In this document: positions 24,672-33,989 of the stretch, one piece after another
Position numbering within the stretch: position 1 is the stretch's first letter
Layout: every line of letters begins with the position of its first letter
Source of the DNA: Saprospiraceae bacterium
Lineage (GTDB): Bacteria > Bacteroidota > Bacteroidia > Chitinophagales > Saprospiraceae
DNA length: 44,396 nucleotides
Direction: 5' to 3'
NCBI GenBank assembly: GCA_021299835.1
Contig: JAJTER010000008.1
Location: forward strand, 1 to 44,396
Notes under the pieces: generated by a model
What the model saw: only the letters and a program-made list of their open reading frames with translations
Told to the model about the DNA's origin: nothing
Databases searched by the model: none
Translations under genes and position numbers: made by a program

Positions 24672-24920
24672 ATGTCAAAAGTTTGTCAGCTGACAGGTAA
24701 GAGACCAATCGTCGGCAACAATGTATCGCACTCAAATAGGAAGACTAAGCGTCGGTTCCTTCCTAACCTTAAGAAAAAACGTTTCTTTATACCAGAAACG
24801 GGTGAATGGGTTACATTACGTATTTGCACTGCTGCATTACGTAATATTGATAAATACGGTATTCATCTATATCTTCAGATGTGTGCTAAAAAAGGATTTG
24901 ACACAGGGATAACTCTCTAG
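24672..24920 (+). CDS. rpmB: 50S ribosomal protein L28
   Basis: An 82-residue full-length L28: [20 protein letters not shown], then [12 protein letters not shown] and [16 protein letters not shown]. It has single cysteines but no pair of CxxC motifs, so it is the zinc-independent form. It leads the conserved Bacteroidota set rpmB-rpmG-DUF4295-ftsY, 19 bases ahead of rpmG. Confidence 0.98.
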   Translation: MSKVCQLTGKRPIVGNNVSHSNRKTKRRFLPNLKKKRFFIPETGEWVTLRICTAALRNIDKYGIHLYLQMCAKKGFDTGITL

Positions 24921-24939
24921 GTCTTTATAATTAACCATC

Positions 24940-25128
24940 ATGGCAAAGAAAAGTAAAGGTAATCGTATCCAAATTATTTTGGAGTGTACCGAACACAAAA
25001 AATCAGGTCTTCCGGGTACATCAAGGTATGTGACCCAAAAGAACAGAAAGAATACGCCTGATAGATTAGAGCTAAAGAAATATAACTCTATTCTTAAAAG
25101 AGTAACTGTTCACAGAGAAATTAAATAA
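24940..25128 (+). CDS. rpmG: 50S ribosomal protein L33
   Basis: A 62-residue L33: [20 protein letters not shown], then [19 protein letters not shown]. The zinc ribbon cysteine pairs are absent, which marks the zinc-free form. It lies between rpmB and the DUF4295 gene in one transcript. Confidence 0.98.
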   Translation: MAKKSKGNRIQIILECTEHKKSGLPGTSRYVTQKNRKNTPDRLELKKYNSILKRVTVHREIK

Positions 25129-25155
25129 TTTTTGGATTTTTAAAATCATCCTGTC

Positions 25156-25332
25156 ATGGCAAAAGTTTCTAAAAACGCCAGGGTTGCTCAGCGTGCTGCG
25201 AATGTAGGTTCCGGTCGTGATTTCGTTAAAATCGTCGTTAGTGTCAAAGACCCTAAGACTGGCAATTACAGCTATAAAGAATCAATGATTCACAAAGATA
25301 AAAAAGACGAGTTTCTGGCTAAACAGAAATAA
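25156..25332 (+). CDS. DUF4295 small basic protein
   Basis: A 58-residue basic protein that opens MAKVSKNARVAQRAANVGSG and continues with RDFVKIVVSVKDP and SYKESMIHKDK. This matches DUF4295, a Bacteroidota-specific family encoded immediately after L28 and L33. The position and charge suggest a ribosome-associated protein; its role is not known to me. The start ATG is 27 bases after rpmG. A strong terminator follows at 25354-25390. Confidence 0.93.
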   Translation: MAKVSKNARVAQRAANVGSGRDFVKIVVSVKDPKTGNYSYKESMIHKDKKDEFLAKQK

Positions 25333-25353
25333 TCTTTTTATGAATCATCTTTT

Positions 25354-25390
25354 AAAGGGGACTTTTCTTTGTTTAAGAAAGGTCCCCTTT
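25354..25390 (+). terminator. Hairpin terminator between DUF4295 and ftsY
   Basis: A 16-bp stem with a single G-T pair: AAAGGGGACTTTTCTT (25354-25369) and AAGAAAGGTCCCCTTT (25375-25390), loop TGTTT, then ATTTCATTT. It would end the ribosomal transcript, at least partly, 26 bases before ftsY. Confidence 0.85.
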
Positions 25391-25416
25391 ATTTCATTTG
25401 ATATAATTTTGTTCAG

Positions 25417-26373
25417 ATGTCTATGCTAAATAGGATTTTTGGGAAAAAGGAAAAGGAAGATCTAAACAAAGGTCTGGAGAAAACAAGAGAGTCCCTGCTA
25501 GGTCGCCTTTCTCGTCTGGTTGTCGGCAAGTCTTCTGTCGATGATGATTTTCTCGATGAGTTAGAGGCCATTCTTATGTCCTCTGATGTAGGTCTCGAAA
25601 CAACAAATAAAATTATTGAAAGAGTTCAAAAAAAGGTCTCCACCTCAAAATACATTGATGCCAGTGAGCTAAATGAATTGTTGAGAGGTGAAATGGTAGC
25701 TCTGCTCGCTGAAAATAATTCAACCGATATTGATTTCTTCGCTCTATCAAAAGAAGTTAAACCTTATGTTATTCTCGTGGTTGGCGTAAATGGGGTGGGT
25801 AAAACTACGTCTATTGGTAAGTTAGCCTTTCAGTTTAAAGAGGCAGGTTTCAATGTGGTCTTAGGTGCCGCTGATACTTTCAGAGCTGCTGCTGTCGATC
25901 AACTGAAAATATGGTCGGAAAGGGTCTCTTGTCATTTTTATGTGAAAGGAATGAATGCTGAGCCCGCCGCCGTCGCTTATGAAACAGTCCAATATGCCAT
26001 AGAAAATAATTGTGATATTGCTATTATTGATACAGCAGGCAGATTACATACAAAGGTCAATTTGATGAACGAACTTTCTAAAATAAAACGGTCAGTGACT
26101 AAAAAATTAGCCACAGCGCCCAATGAGGTTATTCTCGTTCTCGATGCTACAACAGGGCAAAATGCCTTCGAACAAGCTAAACATTTTACAGAAGCAACCG
26201 ATGTTTCTGGTCTCATTCTAACTAAACTAGACGGTACAGCAAAAGGGGGTGTTGCCATCGGTATTTCTGACCAATTTAAAATTCCTATAAGATTTATTGG
26301 CGTGGGAGAAGGAATGCACCAACTACAAGTTTTTAGAAAACGCGATTATGTAGATGCTATTTTTGATAAATAG
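25417..26373 (+). CDS. ftsY: Signal recognition particle receptor FtsY
   Basis: A 318-residue GTPase that docks SRP-ribosome complexes at the inner membrane for membrane-protein insertion. The N domain covers about 1-110. The G domain has P-loop GVNGVGKTTSIGKLA (about 122-136), DTFRAAAVDQL, IIDTAGRLHT and LTKLDGTAKGG, and the closing stretch RFIGVGEGMHQLQVF. The acidic A domain of E. coli FtsY is missing, as usual in Bacteroidota. Its last 17 bases overlap the 3' end of the convergent NTF2-like gene. Confidence 0.97.
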   Translation: MSMLNRIFGKKEKEDLNKGLEKTRESLLGRLSRLVVGKSSVDDDFLDELEAILMSSDVGLETTNKIIERVQKKVSTSKYIDASELNELLRGEMVALLAENNSTDIDFFALSKEVKPYVILVVGVNGVGKTTSIGKLAFQFKEAGFNVVLGAADTFRAAAVDQLKIWSERVSCHFYVKGMNAEPAAVAYETVQYAIENNCDIAIIDTAGRLHTKVNLMNELSKIKRSVTKKLATAPNEVILVLDATTGQNAFEQAKHFTEATDVSGLILTKLDGTAKGGVAIGISDQFKIPIRFIGVGEGMHQLQVFRKRDYVDAIFDK

Positions 26374-26896
26374 GCTTTCGTGTCTTAACTGGCTTTGCTG
26401 CTTCTTTTGGAAATAAGTGCCTGTCAGTTATTGGATTATCATTTGTTTCTGGATTGAATAATAAGGAAACTATCCAATATCTCTCTTCTCTGTATATAAG
26501 TTGAATACTATTGATTCCTCGCTGTAAAACTTTTTCGTTCGTCGAATCTTTTGTCTCGTAAGTACTAAAAACATGCACCATGTCACCGTATTGTTCGACA
26601 ATCCTTCCAATTTCCTGCTCGATTAGACTTTGTTTCTGAAAACTTGCCTCCGCTCCTCTTATATAATCTTCAACGGTAAGCGAAATAAATCTTTCATGTC
26701 CCAGGTTATCCTTCCCAAGTGCATTAATTCTCGCCTCAGAACGAAAAAGTTTTCTGAATACATCCCAGTTTCTGCTTCCAGCAGTCTCACTGGAAATAAT
26801 GTGGTATAACCTGGAAATTAAATTATCTATCGTGCTGAAGGGTCCTCCCCCCGCTTGATTTTGCCCGTTATTTCCTTGATACAATAATATAGCCAT
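26357..26896 (-). CDS. NTF2-like / SnoaL-like hypothetical protein
   Basis: A 179-residue protein with no membrane segment. The pattern (a helical N-terminus with IDNLISRLYHIISSETAGSR, NWDVFRKLFRSEARI, and a beta-rich end with MVHVFSTYETKD, RGINSIQLIYREERYWIVSL) fits the NTF2-like superfamily, in which a one-domain pocket binds small ligands or acts as a scaffold. No catalytic residues stand out. The C-terminal 25 residues are basic. It ends inside ftsY on the other strand, and faces the App1 gene divergently. Confidence 0.75.
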   Translation of the reverse strand: MAILLYQGNNGQNQAGGGPFSTIDNLISRLYHIISSETAGSRNWDVFRKLFRSEARINALGKDNLGHERFISLTVEDYIRGAEASFQKQSLIEQEIGRIVEQYGDMVHVFSTYETKDSTNEKVLQRGINSIQLIYREERYWIVSLLFNPETNDNPITDRHLFPKEAAKPVKTRKPIYQK

Positions 26897-27007
26897 ATAA
26901 TAATTCAGAATCTCTGCCGTAATTTAGTATAAAATAATCAATTAAACGCTATTTTTGAATGGAGATTAGATTTTTGTAAAATATTTCCCTGTTAAAGCAT
27001 CTTACCT

Positions 27008-28111
27008 TTGAATAAACCAAACAAAACCTTCTTTCTTGCAAAATTCAGTTATTATGTAACCAGCTTTCGTCTTTTTTGTTGGCGTTTATTTGAAGGGTAT
27101 AAAAATAAAATGATTTGTGGAACTACTTTTAGAGGGTACGCGTCTCAAGATAAGCTTTTTATTCAAGGAAGAATTTCAAGATATAGGCATATAAAAAATA
27201 ATCCGGAAGCTTCTCCTTTGGAACATTTGTTAGATACAGTAAAGAGAATTTTTAACACAAGAATTCCCGATATTCCTTGTGAAATCTCCATTCTAAATCA
27301 CACTTTTTTAACGACCTCAAATTCTGCAGGTTATTTTACCCTGGAAATAAACTGGCCTTCTCCATTTTATCCTTCCTGTTCCTGTTGGTTAAATGTAGCG
27401 GTTAAGATTAAACCAACGAATGATTTTTCTATTGAAGAATCGATCCTGACCGGGGAAATTTTGTTCATTTCGAATAAACAAAAATTTATTGTCATCAGTG
27501 ATATTGATGATACTTTGTTGCTAACTGGTGTTAAATCAATGTTTTATTGGAAAGTCCTTTATAATACTTTTTTGAAAAATTTGGAACAGCGAAGAGGGAT
27601 TCCCGGAGCACCTGCCTTTTTTCAACGGCTTACTCAATTGAAAGATCAGGCAGAATGGCAATCCTTTGTTTTTTATATTTCCAGCACGCCTCGTACGCTT
27701 TACGATTTTGTGCTAACCTGGTTAGATAGATGCCATTTTCCTAAGGGTCCTATTTTACTAAAAGATTTTGGCCTCTCAACCCTCGATAAGGGTGCTTCCC
27801 AAAGATTTAAATCTAAACTGGCCTGGATAAAGCATGTTATGTCTTTTTTTCCTGCCATTCCTTTTGTTCTCGTTGGAGATAGTGGCGAAAAAGACTTTTT
27901 CTTATACCAAAAACTGGCAAAAGAATATCCTACCATGGTGAAAGCCATTCTTATCAGAGATATACCATTTCTTAGGAGCAAAAATAAACTGGTAAAGGCT
28001 ATGGATGATTTTAAAAACGACGTACCTCTCTGTTTATTTAAAGATTATAAAGAAGCCCGCATTTGGGTTCAAAAAAATATCCCCGAATTAATGGATATAA
28101 ATGAGTTATAA
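27008..28111 (+). CDS. App1-type phosphatase (DUF2183), HAD fold
   Basis: The 367 residues hold an N-terminal beta domain of about 40-155 and a HAD-type phosphatase domain. Its motif I is ISDIDDTLL (Asp165, Asp167); motif II is FVFYISSTPRTLYDF; the later part reads PFVLVGDSGEKDFFLYQ. This is the DUF2183 family of yeast App1, a Mg-dependent phosphatidate phosphatase; bacterial members are little studied. The start is TTG at 27008, since an in-frame stop lies only five codons upstream. Codon 35 is the first ATG and would cut into the N-terminal domain. The gene converges on a small outer-membrane barrel gene, with a long inverted repeat between. Confidence 0.88.
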   Translation: MNKPNKTFFLAKFSYYVTSFRLFCWRLFEGYKNKMICGTTFRGYASQDKLFIQGRISRYRHIKNNPEASPLEHLLDTVKRIFNTRIPDIPCEISILNHTFLTTSNSAGYFTLEINWPSPFYPSCSCWLNVAVKIKPTNDFSIEESILTGEILFISNKQKFIVISDIDDTLLLTGVKSMFYWKVLYNTFLKNLEQRRGIPGAPAFFQRLTQLKDQAEWQSFVFYISSTPRTLYDFVLTWLDRCHFPKGPILLKDFGLSTLDKGASQRFKSKLAWIKHVMSFFPAIPFVLVGDSGEKDFFLYQKLAKEYPTMVKAILIRDIPFLRSKNKLVKAMDDFKNDVPLCLFKDYKEARIWVQKNIPELMDINEL

Positions 28112-28124
28112 TGAACAGGGTTTG

Positions 28125-28163
28125 AATATATGAATGACCTCATTATCAGGTCATTCATATATT
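28125..28163. terminator. Bidirectional hairpin, convergent genes
   Basis: A perfect 16-bp inverted repeat, AATATATGAATGACCT (28125-28140) and its complement (28148-28163), loop CATTATC. It sits between the App1 gene and the barrel gene that ends at 28176. There is no long T run. Confidence 0.7.
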
Positions 28164-28175
28164 ACAATCTTTGTC

Positions 28176-28661
28176 TTAATTGAGTGTATAACGAATTCCC
28201 AAACCACCAAATCGAGTACCTAAACCTGACGTGTAGCCATTAATAAAAAAGGTAGGCGTCCAGTCAAGGGTAATATTAATAGGAGTTTTTTTGAACGTGT
28301 AATCTAATCCTACATACCCCTGTAGCCCTAAAGAGGAGGAGGAAAAGGTAGATATTGTTTCAAAACGCCAAAAATAGACGGAGAGTCCGGCGCCGTAATA
28401 CCAGTTTAAACCATCTAATACATCTAACGGTTTATGTTTTAAGCCGGCAGCACTCAAGGCAATCCAGGAATATCCCGAAAAGGCTCTTAATCCTAAATTG
28501 CCTTCCACCGCAATAGACTCATTGATAAAATATTTTCCAGATAAAGTAAGTGGATATCCAATTCTCGCACCAACGGCCGTCTTGTAATTTTGTGCCAGCG
28601 AGTTTGATAGGAATAGCATACTAAACCCAACAATTAAAATAAATAGGTTACTTGTTTTCAT
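28176..28661 (-). CDS. Small outer-membrane beta-barrel protein
   Basis: A 161-residue exported protein with a signal peptide ending near LSNSLAQ. The mature part is alternating hydrophobic, aromatic strands (AVGARIGYPLTLSGKYF, SYSWIALSAAGLKH, WYYGAGLSVYFWRF, and the closing FGGLGIRYTLN) typical of an 8-stranded outer-membrane barrel. The function is unknown. It has an alternating strand pattern with no plug. It is on the same strand as ribA, 56 bases downstream of that gene's end, and could be cotranscribed. Confidence 0.8.
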   Translation of the reverse strand: MKTSNLFILIVGFSMLFLSNSLAQNYKTAVGARIGYPLTLSGKYFINESIAVEGNLGLRAFSGYSWIALSAAGLKHKPLDVLDGLNWYYGAGLSVYFWRFETISTFSSSSLGLQGYVGLDYTFKKTPINITLDWTPTFFINGYTSGLGTRFGGLGIRYTLN

Positions 28662-28717
28662 AGATAATGTGTTTTTATGGTAAATTTATAGGGTAAGGAT
28701 AATCTTCCCTTATTATA

Positions 28718-29320
28718 TCAAAACTTTAAGATGTGACCCATTCTTTCTTTTTTAACCCTCAAATAATCCCTGTTTTCTTCTTGAGGAACAATAACCAGTG
28801 GAACCCTTTCTACTAATTCGATGGCACTTTCATTGAATATTTCTATTTTATCTGGATTATTTGTCAGCAATCTAACCTTTTTCACCCCAATATCACTCAA
28901 TAATGCCAGAGCAATGGTGAAATCTCTGGCATCAATGGATAATCCCAAATGTAGATTAGCCTCCACGGTGTCTAAACCCAAATCTTGTAATTGATAAGCT
29001 TTTAATTTGTTGATAATACCAATGCCTCTACCTTCCTGCCTCAAGTAGATAAGGATTCCATGCTCATCTGATATTTTATCCATTGCAGATAAAAGCTGTT
29101 CCCCACAATCACACCGTTTTGAACTAAATAAATCTCCCGTTATACACTCCGAATGGATACGGATCAATACGGGTTGGTTGAAATCAATATTTTCATGAAC
29201 CAATGCGAGATGAGGCATCCATTCGTCTGGGTGACTGGCGTAAGCCAATAATTTATAATTACCCCAAGGCGTGGGTATTAAAGCTTCCGCCTGACGTATG
29301 ATAGGGTTACTTTCTTGCAT
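28718..29320 (-). CDS. ribA: GTP cyclohydrolase II
   Basis: The enzyme opens GTP to 2,5-diamino-6-ribosylamino-4(3H)-pyrimidinone phosphate, the first step of riboflavin synthesis. The zinc site is complete: Cys59, Cys70 and Cys72 in HSECITGDLFSSKRCDCGEQL with the flanking stretch. The catalytic LRQEGRGIGI and the C-terminal VRLLTNNPDKIE are present. At 200 residues it is the single-domain form, without the fused RibB half. No FMN riboswitch is seen upstream (29321-29384 has little structure). No other rib gene is in the window. Confidence 0.97.
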   Translation of the reverse strand: MQESNPIIRQAEALIPTPWGNYKLLAYASHPDEWMPHLALVHENIDFNQPVLIRIHSECITGDLFSSKRCDCGEQLLSAMDKISDEHGILIYLRQEGRGIGIINKLKAYQLQDLGLDTVEANLHLGLSIDARDFTIALALLSDIGVKKVRLLTNNPDKIEIFNESAIELVERVPLVIVPQEENRDYLRVKKERMGHILKF

Positions 29321-29384
29321 ATTATAAGCTAATCATCCCACAAAGGTAATAAAACAAAGATTTGTCTGTCAGGTTTCATTTTAC

Positions 29385-30557
29385 CTATAATTTTTCCATG
29401 GCCTGCACTAAATCTGCTTTTATATCATCAATATGTTCCAATCCAACAGATATTCTAATAACCCCTTCGGTAATGCCAACCGCTTTTTTTTCATCAGAGC
29501 TGAGTCTGGAATGAGTGGTTGAGGCAGGGTGGGTGAGTATTGTTCTGGTATCTCCTAAATTGGAGGAAAGAGAACAAAACTTCAATTCGCCTAAAAGGGA
29601 CATGGCCGCTTTTAGCCCCCCATTAACTTCAAAACTCACTATACCACCTCCCCATTTCATTTGTTTTTTAGCTAATTCGTATTGCGGATGAGAAGGTAAA
29701 AAAGGATAGATTACCTGATTTATTTCACTTCTATCTAGCAAAAAATGAGCGATTTGATGGGCATTTTGGCAATGTCTATCCATTCTTACAGCCAGTGTTT
29801 CTAAGCTTTTACTTAGTATCCAGGCATTAAAAGGAGGCATAGCTGGACCGGTATGTCTACAAAAAAAGCGTACTTTCTCTATCAATTCAGGATTACCAAC
29901 CACGATACCACCCAATACGCGACCTTGCCCGTCCATCCATTTAGTGGCAGAATGAACGATCAGATCCGCTCCATATTTTGCCGGATTTTGTAAATATGGG
30001 GTGGCGAAACAATTATCTATATTGAAAAGGATATTATTTTTTTTACAAAAAGCACCAGCTGCCGTTAAATCTACCAGCGCTAATCCTGGATTAGAGGGAG
30101 ATTCCAATAAAAACATACGGGTATTAGGTTGCACTTTTTCTTCCCAGTCCATTGGATTCGCCGGGTCTGTTAAGGTAAAAGTAACCCCCCATTTTGACAA
30201 TATTTGACCCAATATTTGTAAAGTAGAACCAAATAGTGCCCTGGAAGCCAAAATATGGTCACCTTGAGAGACAAAAGGGGCAATGCTGGCAAATACGGCC
30301 GACATGCCAGAGGCGGTGGCAAAACCATCTTCAACGCCTTCGAGCAGGCAAACTTTGTTAATGAATTCGTCGGTATTTGGATTGTTATACCGCGAATAAA
30401 TAAGGCCGTCTCCTTCCCCTTGGAAGGTATCTGCCATCAATTCCGGAGAAGGAAAAGTGAAACTGGAGGTCAAAAACAGGGGCGTGCTGTGTTCCCTGTA
30501 AGCAGTTCGCTCCATTTGTTCCCGAATAGCTATAGATTCAAAATGCTCAGGTTTCAT
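29385..30557 (-). CDS. metZ: O-succinylhomoserine sulfhydrylase-type PLP enzyme
   Basis: A 390-residue Cys/Met-metabolism PLP enzyme. The PLP lysine is Lys206 in VHSATKWMDGQGRVLGG, a context typical of MetZ; other conserved parts are the phosphate-binding ATASGMSAVFASI, the tyrosine in YSRYNNPNTDEF, and the C-terminal GVIRISVGLEHIDDI. MetZ forms homocysteine from O-succinylhomoserine and sulfide. Related MetB or MetY functions cannot be excluded by eye. The start overlaps the OsmC-family stop by 4 bases. It lies on the opposite strand to metY and is therefore not behind the SAM riboswitch. Confidence 0.88.
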   Translation of the reverse strand: MKPEHFESIAIREQMERTAYREHSTPLFLTSSFTFPSPELMADTFQGEGDGLIYSRYNNPNTDEFINKVCLLEGVEDGFATASGMSAVFASIAPFVSQGDHILASRALFGSTLQILGQILSKWGVTFTLTDPANPMDWEEKVQPNTRMFLLESPSNPGLALVDLTAAGAFCKKNNILFNIDNCFATPYLQNPAKYGADLIVHSATKWMDGQGRVLGGIVVGNPELIEKVRFFCRHTGPAMPPFNAWILSKSLETLAVRMDRHCQNAHQIAHFLLDRSEINQVIYPFLPSHPQYELAKKQMKWGGGIVSFEVNGGLKAAMSLLGELKFCSLSSNLGDTRTILTHPASTTHSRLSSDEKKAVGITEGVIRISVGLEHIDDIKADLVQAMEKL

Positions 30558-30973
30558 GCAGGTAGAATTTCAAAATCCCAGGAAATAGTGCACGTTTTTT
30601 CCAGAATCTTTGCCACGGAGCAATATTTATCAATAGACATGTCAATGGCTTTTTGGGCCTTTTCATGGTCTAACGCGCCATAAAGAACAAAATGAAGATG
30701 TATTTTTTCAAATAAAGAAGGGGTTTCATTTTGGCGCCGCTCAGCTTTGATATCAACGCGAATATCAGTGAGAGGTTGCCGCATTTTTTGAAGTAATAAA
30801 ACAACATCAATACTGCTGCAGGAAGAGAGTCCTGCCAAAAGTAATTCCATAGGCCTTAAAGCGGCATCGCCTCCGCCAATATCAGTGGATGCATCGGTTT
30901 CCACCGTGTTTCCCGATTCATTTTTTATAGCGAAATGATATGGAGCAGATAAGCGCGAAAGGGTTAAATTCAT
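30554..30973 (-). CDS. OsmC-family protein
   Basis: A 139-residue protein of the OsmC/Ohr fold, with GGGDAALRPMELLLAGLSSC (the first reactive cysteine region), SSIDVVLLLQKMRQPLT and the second region SIDKYCSVAKILEKT (second cysteine). OsmC proteins are thiol peroxidases for organic hydroperoxides; other members bind small molecules. I take the ATG at 30973; a TTG at 31060 would add 29 unlikely residues. It is the first gene of a two-gene unit with metZ (4-base overlap), which suggests a redox or sulfide-related role, but that is inference. Confidence 0.9.
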   Translation of the reverse strand: MNLTLSRLSAPYHFAIKNESGNTVETDASTDIGGGDAALRPMELLLAGLSSCSSIDVVLLLQKMRQPLTDIRVDIKAERRQNETPSLFEKIHLHFVLYGALDHEKAQKAIDMSIDKYCSVAKILEKTCTISWDFEILPA

Positions 30974-31046
30974 TTGGATATGATTATAATAAGAATTCAA
31001 AACACGGTCAAAAATGAAAAATAATTCATACTTTTTTCGATTTAAC

Positions 31047-31077
31047 TTGTCTTTTTTCAAAGATAGTTTTATTTTTG
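31047..31077 (+). promoter_or_regulatory. Promoter of the metY-metX leader
   Basis: TTG (31047-31049), 20 bases, TATTTTTG (31070-31077), an excellent match to the Bacteroidota -33/-7 consensus. Transcription would start near 31084, just before the SAM-I aptamer. Confidence 0.75.
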
Positions 31078-31085
31078 CATTTCAA
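31058..31085 (-). promoter_or_regulatory. Possible divergent promoter for osmC-metZ
   Basis: On the minus strand, TTG (31085-31083), 17 bases, TATCTTTG (31065-31058). It overlaps the metY promoter on the other strand, so the two transcripts could interfere or be co-regulated. Spacing is at the short end. Confidence 0.4.
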
Positions 31086-31103
31086 TCACTACTTAACCGA
31101 TGT

Positions 31104-31214
31104 GATTTTATACAGAAGAGGGGAGAGATCGGGCTCACAGAACCTCTGGCAACCATGAATGAATATCATGCAACGGTGCCAAATCCCGCCAATTTATTTT
31201 GGAACTATAAAATC
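31104..31214 (+). promoter_or_regulatory. SAM-I (S-box) riboswitch
   Basis: All four helices of the SAM-I aptamer can be drawn. P1: GATTTTATA (31104-31112) with TATAAAATC (31206-31214), perfect 9 bp. P2: AGAGG with CCTCT around 31117-31147, enclosing the variable kink-turn side. P3: GGCA (31148-31151) with TGCC (31177-31180), inner CATGA/TCATG. P4: TCC with GGA just before P1'. The conserved junctions GGCAACC and GGTGCCAAATCC are present. The aptamer ends nine bases before the leader ATG at 31224. It lies upstream of metY-metX, a standard S-box target, so excess SAM is expected to reduce expression. Confidence 0.93.
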
Positions 31215-31223
31215 TGTGTGTCT

Positions 31224-31320
31224 ATGAACGCCAACTTTTTACATCTTTTATCCTCCTCGGGAGTAGTTCTTCTTATCTCTATTTTTATTACAGACAATCG
31301 TTTTCAAAACAGTTGTTGTT

Positions 31321-31340
<20 letters not shown>
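31224..31340 (+). CDS. Cysteine-rich leader peptide of metY-metX
   Basis: A 38-codon frame beginning MNANFLHLLSSSG, with a hydrophobic middle (VVLLISIFI) and ending NSCCCCCCFN. Codons 31-36 are six consecutive cysteine codons (TGT TGT TGC TGT TGT TGT, 31314-31331). The frame starts nine bases after the riboswitch P1 helix and ends 117 bases before metY. Runs of regulatory codons in a short leader before a biosynthetic operon are the hallmark of attenuation by ribosome stalling. Cysteine-codon leaders of this kind have been described for sulfur genes in mycobacteria; I do not know of a named Bacteroidota case. The same frame is open upstream to 31014 across the aptamer, which I regard as chance. 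Translation is not proven. Confidence 0.7.
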
Positions 31341-32756
<1,416 letters not shown>

Positions 32757-32793
32757 ACTTTTTAGATAAAGAAAGAATTATTAAATGAATGGG

Positions 32794-32816
32794 TGAGTAG
32801 TATTTTTTACTACTCA
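32794..32816 (+). other. Intercistronic hairpin between metY and metX
   Basis: A perfect 9-bp stem, TGAGTAGTA (32794-32802) and TACTACTCA (32808-32816), with loop TTTTT. There is no T run after it, so it is more likely an RNA-stabilising or processing hairpin than a terminator. Confidence 0.6.
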
Positions 32817-32838
32817 ACTTAACTGAATATCCCAGCTT

Positions 32839-33936
32839 ATGAAGGGTTTGCTTTGGCGATCTGATGGTCCTTTTTTACTTGAATCGGGAGAAATACTGCC
32901 TGAACTTACTGTCTATTACCAAACTTTTGGTGAACTGAATAGTGAAAAAAATAATGTTATCTGGGTTACTCATGCGCTCACCGGAAACGCAGATGCCTCC
33001 GATTGGTGGGCCGGATTGGTGGGACCTGGAAAATGCTTCGATCCGGAAAAATATTTTATCGTTTGTGCCAATAATCTTGGTTCTTGTTATGGTTCTTCCG
33101 GTCCATTGGATATTAATCCGCTCACAGGTTCTCCTTATTATTCCGATTTCCCCTTAATTACCATAAAAGATCAGGTGCATGCACACAAAGCCTTAGCAAA
33201 AGTATTGGATATTCATCAGATTTTTATAGGTATTGGAGGTTCCATGGGGGGACAACAAATGGTTCAATGGGCCGTTGATGAACCCAATCGCTTTGTACAC
33301 TTAGTTCTTTTGGCAACTAATGCCAGGCATTCTCCATGGGGTGTCGCATTCAATGAAACCCAAAGAATGGCCTTAAAAGCCGACCCCGGTTTCTTTAATC
33401 CATCCTTACCCGATGCTGGAAGGGCCGGATTGGAAGCGGCAAGAGCCATTGGTATGATTTCCTACAGGCATTATAATACCTACGCCATTACCCAGGCCGA
33501 AGTGGCTGAAACAGATAAGATAGAAAACTTTAAAGCTTCTTCCTATCAACAATATCAAGGCTTAAAATTGTGGAAAAGATTTAATCCCTGGTCGTATTTT
33601 ACCCTGTCTAAAGCAATGGACAGTCATGATGTGGGTAGAAACGCTGGGGGGGTGGAAAATGCACTGGGAAAAATTAAAAGTAAAACTTTTGTCATTGGCA
33701 TCAAAACAGATATTCTCTTTCCTATCGAAGAACAAAGATTTTTAGCTAAAAATATTGAGGGTGCTTCTTTTTTTGAAATTGATAGTATCTACGGGCATGA
33801 CGGTTTCTTAGTGGAGTATAAACAAATTACCTTATTGATTAATGCGTTCCTTAATGGCATGGAATATTCCCATGAGCTTCCACTTTATGAACCGCCTTTT
33901 TTAAAATCAGCACTGCCTGGAACAGAAAGATTTTAA
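32839..33936 (+). CDS. metX: Homoserine O-acetyltransferase
   Basis: A 365-residue alpha/beta hydrolase-fold acyltransferase that activates homoserine. The nucleophile is Ser135 in GIGGSMGGQQ; the aspartate is in IGIKTDILFP and the histidine in IYGHDGFLVEY. THALTGNADASDWWAGLVG and CANNLGSCYGSSGP are typical MetX blocks. Whether it uses acetyl- or succinyl-CoA cannot be read with confidence; pairing with MetY in one transcript favours acetyl. It shares the riboswitch-controlled transcript with metY. It ends 53 bases before the lipid-kinase fusion gene. Confidence 0.95.
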   Translation: MKGLLWRSDGPFLLESGEILPELTVYYQTFGELNSEKNNVIWVTHALTGNADASDWWAGLVGPGKCFDPEKYFIVCANNLGSCYGSSGPLDINPLTGSPYYSDFPLITIKDQVHAHKALAKVLDIHQIFIGIGGSMGGQQMVQWAVDEPNRFVHLVLLATNARHSPWGVAFNETQRMALKADPGFFNPSLPDAGRAGLEAARAIGMISYRHYNTYAITQAEVAETDKIENFKASSYQQYQGLKLWKRFNPWSYFTLSKAMDSHDVGRNAGGVENALGKIKSKTFVIGIKTDILFPIEEQRFLAKNIEGASFFEIDSIYGHDGFLVEYKQITLLINAFLNGMEYSHELPLYEPPFLKSALPGTERF

Positions 33937-33989
33937 TTCGTTTGAATTTTGTGTATTTTGCATAGCTCATTGATTAAATTCTACCCGCT

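Noticed and set aside
28125-28163. Insertion-sequence terminal repeat
   Set aside because: The inverted repeat is isolated between convergent genes, with no transposase and no partner copy; a terminator hairpin is the simpler reading.
29321-29384. FMN riboswitch before ribA
   Set aside because: The 5' region of ribA (above 29320) is short and lacks the RFN conserved blocks.
30255-30683. 142-codon plus-strand frame opposite metZ and osmC
   Set aside because: Antisense shadow of two well-supported genes.
31014-31223. A longer 108-codon reading of the cysteine leader frame, starting at 31014
   Set aside because: It would start before the promoter and be translated through the SAM-I aptamer. 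The ATG at 31224, just after the aptamer, is the plausible start.
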